Assembly: GCA_030549775.1 (NCBI GenBank)
Contig: CM060173.1
Span: 36,714,610-36,778,609, forward strand
Origin: Tamarix chinensis
Lineage: Eukaryota > Streptophyta > Magnoliopsida > Caryophyllales > Tamaricaceae
Reading direction: 5' to 3'
Length of the DNA stretch: 64,000 nucleotides
Shown: positions 60,847 to 64,000 of the stretch, one piece after another
How the letters are laid out: each line of letters starts with the position of its first letter
Numbering within the stretch: position 1 is the first letter of the stretch
Translations under genes and position numbers: made by a program
Notes under the pieces: model-generated
Seen by the model: only the letters and a program-made list of their open reading frames with translations
What the model was told of the DNA's origin: nothing
Database searches by the model: none

Positions 60847-62799
60847 TGAATGATGTTCAACCCTGAACATGCTAAGGAGATGTTCAACCATGCCATCATA
60901 TCATGTATACTGACACAATTGTAATAAATATCTAATTCTTGAGTGTATACACCCCTTATACTCTTTATATATATTAGAAAATATATCAAACCATCTTAGT
61001 GGCCCCTCTAGTTTTTAGAGTGTGTAGAACTTGGTTAATGACCCTTAGGTTTTAATGGTGACCCTAAATGTTATCTATAGACTAATTAGGTTACTTATCA
61101 TACTAACCCCTAACATTTGTGAGTGTTTAATAGGTTACATACAATAATACAAAACATTAAAACTATTTTGTGTGCTTAAAAATAACATAAAACCATGATT
61201 ACCTAGCACATAACACATAAAGTATATAGCTAATACAAAATTATATGAAATGTTCCACTTTAACCTTTGGAATTAATAATTTAAATACCAAAAGACTATT
61301 TATAGTTCACTTGAGCGAAAATTGAAAGCATATTTGAGTATCGAATACACAAAATAAGGTTATATGGCATTTTTTGAAAAAATCATTATTTATGGTCAGA
61401 GGTTAAAGTCAAGGTCAGCTATTAAGGTTTGATAACCACTATTCACATATTTCGTGTTTTACCATATTGAGGGTAGTTTGGTCATATTATATCTCATCAT
61501 GCATAATCTTACATTAACCCTATCTATTATGATGGATCATATGATATTATTCATGGTTGAGAAGGTGTGATGTAGGAGCAACACTAAAGAATTAATTTTC
61601 ATAATTATGGAACCAATTGTTCTTCATTTGGAAAGGATCTTCCACAAATTTAAAGACAAACGGATGGTTACATTACTCGAAACGTACCAAACAAGCTACT
61701 AGGCATTTATGTGCATGTGTATGGCATGCATGACCATGTGCATGGGGAGGAAATGTGCATCTTGGTTGTTAATTTAGCTACTTAATTAATTAAGTAGTAG
61801 TGTTGGATATTATCTAGAGCATAAAGTTGGTAAAAAGTAGCATAATATTTTAGCATGGTATCTTTTTGAATTATGCTTTTTGGTTAAATGGTATATTGGT
61901 TATTTAAAGCCATAAAGTCACGATTAGGATAAGTAGATGATCAAATATTGAATTTGAATACAATTTGAATTCTTTGTGATTTCAATTCAAGTTCATCGAA
62001 TATGTGTGAATGATTAATCTTGAAAATCTTAATCTCTTTGTCTGTCTAAATTAGAGTTTGAGTTCTATCCTTTATATAATCCATAATCCATATTTTTATA
62101 GCCATCATTATCATCCAAAAATCACCTAAAATCGAAGCTAATTGAAGCCCTAAATCGGTTTCATCATTCGAAACCCTAACCCCTCCATTTGAACCCTAAC
62201 TCAACCCTAATCCTAATATTCAAAGTAATCCCTAACCCTAACCCCACAACATCATCCTCCATTAAACCCTAACCTTCAAATCATCATCATCATCAACATA
62301 TCATTATCGAATACATATCATAATTAACTCATCTTATTTGAATCAACATCATAGTTAATCCATCTTATTCGAACCATCGTCATTAATTACCCATCATCAC
62401 CAAATCATCACCATATTATTCAAATCATCACCATCATCCTTCCATCCTATTCGAACACTTTAAACCCTAATACACCATCACCGAACCTTCCTTTAATTAA
62501 TACCAACATAATAGAGCCATAATATCACTAATTTGAGAATTTCGTCCTCCCACACACATCACCATTTTTCCTTAAAACTTATGCAATCACAACAAAGATT
62601 GTGTTTTAGCACAAGAAAGTTAGATTTTACCTTCACTTGTATGATAAAAAAATTCCTTAAAAATATGGAGAACATTCACATGGGTTTAATGCTTTAAACC
62701 ATCACAAAAATCATCAAAGCACAAGAAAGCATGTAAGAATATTATCAAACTTAGTGAGTTTGAATCAAAAGGATAAGAAATGAAGAATCATGTGTTGTG
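60847..62799. other. AT-rich region with short ATC and CCCTAA-like runs
   Basis: No supported coding region. 62100-62480 has scattered accctaa and atcatcatc words, resembling a transcribed, unstructured LTR or promoter-proximal region, but no termini are seen. Treated as unassigned. Confidence 0.35.
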
Positions 62800-63310
62800 T
62801 TATCATAGATATGCCAAAATAAAATCTAAACACACAAACAAATAGTAAGTAATGAGCAGGGGTTAATTCCACGAAGAATGTAATCTAATTCTTATATTTC
62901 TATTATCATATAAATTTTTTGGTTATCAAATCAGGAAAACTAATAACTAATAATGAAAAAGAATAAAAACTAATGATTAATGCAATAACTAAATAACAAT
63001 AATGGGATAATAGGAATTAGAGGGCATATTCAATATAGGCATACCCATCATCGAATAAAATGGTCATGTAGGATTTCTCATATTAGCCTATAGAAGCTCA
63101 CACATGTCCACATCCTAGCATCCCCTTTTGCAAATTAACCAAAATTTGCTTATGAGTTACTGTCTAAGCAATGAATAATTTAAGATAAGATCTATAGATT
63201 TAATTAATGGTAGAATTAACGATTAGGATGTAGCTAACTAGAACCATAATTATTATCTACTTGAATTATGTAATTCTATAGATTAACAATCATAGATTAA
63301 ATTAACAACA
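62800..63310 (-). mobile_element. Possible LTR remnant (minus strand)
   Basis: On the minus strand the run acattcttcgtggaattaac followed by ccctgctcattactta has the wording of the U5 end of Athila/Tat-type LTRs, and loosely parallels the 3' end of the young element's LTR (attccttgtgggttcgactcc region, 42560-42590). No boundaries or duplication found. Confidence 0.3.
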
Positions 63311-64000
63311 TATTTGCTACTTGATGTAGGAGCATCGATAGATGATCTTCAAGGTGATGATTTGGCATACTTAGTGTTGGCAGCATACTTAGTTTTAGAG
63401 CCGATCACGTTTGTCTTTGATTATAAAACTTTGTCTAACTTTAATGATATTGCTTTAAGTCATTCTTGCGAGTATGTAACATATTTTAGGAAGAAGATCA
63501 ATTTATATAATAATTCAAGGTACTTAAGATTTCCACATGCTACAAGATATTATAAATAAAGCTATTATGCATAAAAGTCAACGTCAAGAAGAATTAGTCA
63601 ACCTTTCAAAGTCAAGATCTTTATTTTGATTAGGATTATTGTAAAAAAAATTATGTAATCTTAGCTTACTTTGTTTGTAATAGTCTTGTTAAGTCATGTA
63701 TTATATAGGATATAAATACATTGTAATCCTATTTATATGCTAGTTAACCATTTATGTGTTTTGTGGCTAAATTAGTGTGTTAGTTAGCAAATGTCCCAAG
63801 CTCCTATATAAGGCATATATGTCGACACAATGTAACGTGTTGGTTGATTTTGATATTGAAATATAATACAAGTAAGAGCCTGCTTGTTTTACCTTAACAA
63901 AAGTAGTTTTTTGTATAATTAATTATAAAAAGTTATTTTAGATTAATATTACTGTTTGGCTTTACTTTATAAAAGTTATTTTTAAAATTAATTCCTTAAA
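63311..64000 (+). other. Unassigned AT-rich end of window with a TATA-like site
   Basis: An 81-codon frame (63314-63559) starts LLDVGASIDDLQGDDLAYL but matches nothing I recognise. A tcctatataaggc stretch near 63802 followed by an A-rich region could be an LTR or gene promoter. Neither is supported further. Confidence 0.25.

Noticed and set aside
24636..63335. Shared word gatgtaggagca at about 24636, 61570 and 63321 as a dispersed element end
   Set aside because: Similarity fades within a few dozen bases and no duplication or terminus could be shown.

Overview
This window looks like a gene-poor, repeat-dense stretch of an angiosperm nuclear chromosome. The evidence is a plastid rpoB fragment lying in nuclear-type DNA, a plant-type Helitron, Ty1/copia and L1-like LINE remnants, a non-autonomous LTR element primed by tRNA-Asp, and very long AT-rich microsatellites. 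The species cannot be identified from the sequence. I find no intact host gene. Every protein-coding signal I can support derives from a mobile element or an organelle and is broken.

Layout. 1-3104: pieces of two long terminal repeats of a giant-LTR family (here called family S, copies S1-S7). 3105-15222: a 5'-truncated Helitron carrying an RPA1-like gene fragment, a 368-bp tandem array and a RepHel (HUH replication initiator plus PIF1 helicase) pseudogene, ending in a canonical hairpin and CTAG. About 15540-18384: an old nuclear insertion of plastid rpoB. 18559-59930: one minus-strand LINE that has been split by later insertions. Its 3' end is at 18559-19821, middle parts lie at 24472-24640 and 25490-25751, and the reverse transcriptase part lies at 58017-59930. 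Solo LTR S3 (19822-24471) and a copia element (25752-58021) sit inside it. The copia element is itself split by S7 (50929-54685) and by S4 (27282-47774). S4 contains S5 (28352-33466) and S6 (36622-46565). S6 contains a very young 4.7-kb non-autonomous LTR retrotransposon (41103-45814). The nesting LINE > copia > S4 > S6 > young element is supported by target-site duplications, near-perfect or exact in the inner layers, and by reading frames that rejoin in the outer layers. 59931-64000 is AT-rich sequence with a 43-bp minisatellite and weak LTR-like remnants.

The most unusual content is family S. It has about 5-kb LTRs that occur only as solo or partial copies here. Each carries a TATA box about 0.8-1.2 kb from its 5' end, a conserved GGAGC/GCTCC palindrome, two or three clusters of a roughly 50-bp module that can form two hairpins, and a CAGTACG/CGTACTG dyad. 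Pairing in the second hairpin appears to be kept by paired base changes between copies. I cannot name the function. An RNA packaging, processing or transcriptional role in the parent retrotransposon is inference.

All comparisons between copies were made by eye. Boundaries without a target-site duplication are approximate.
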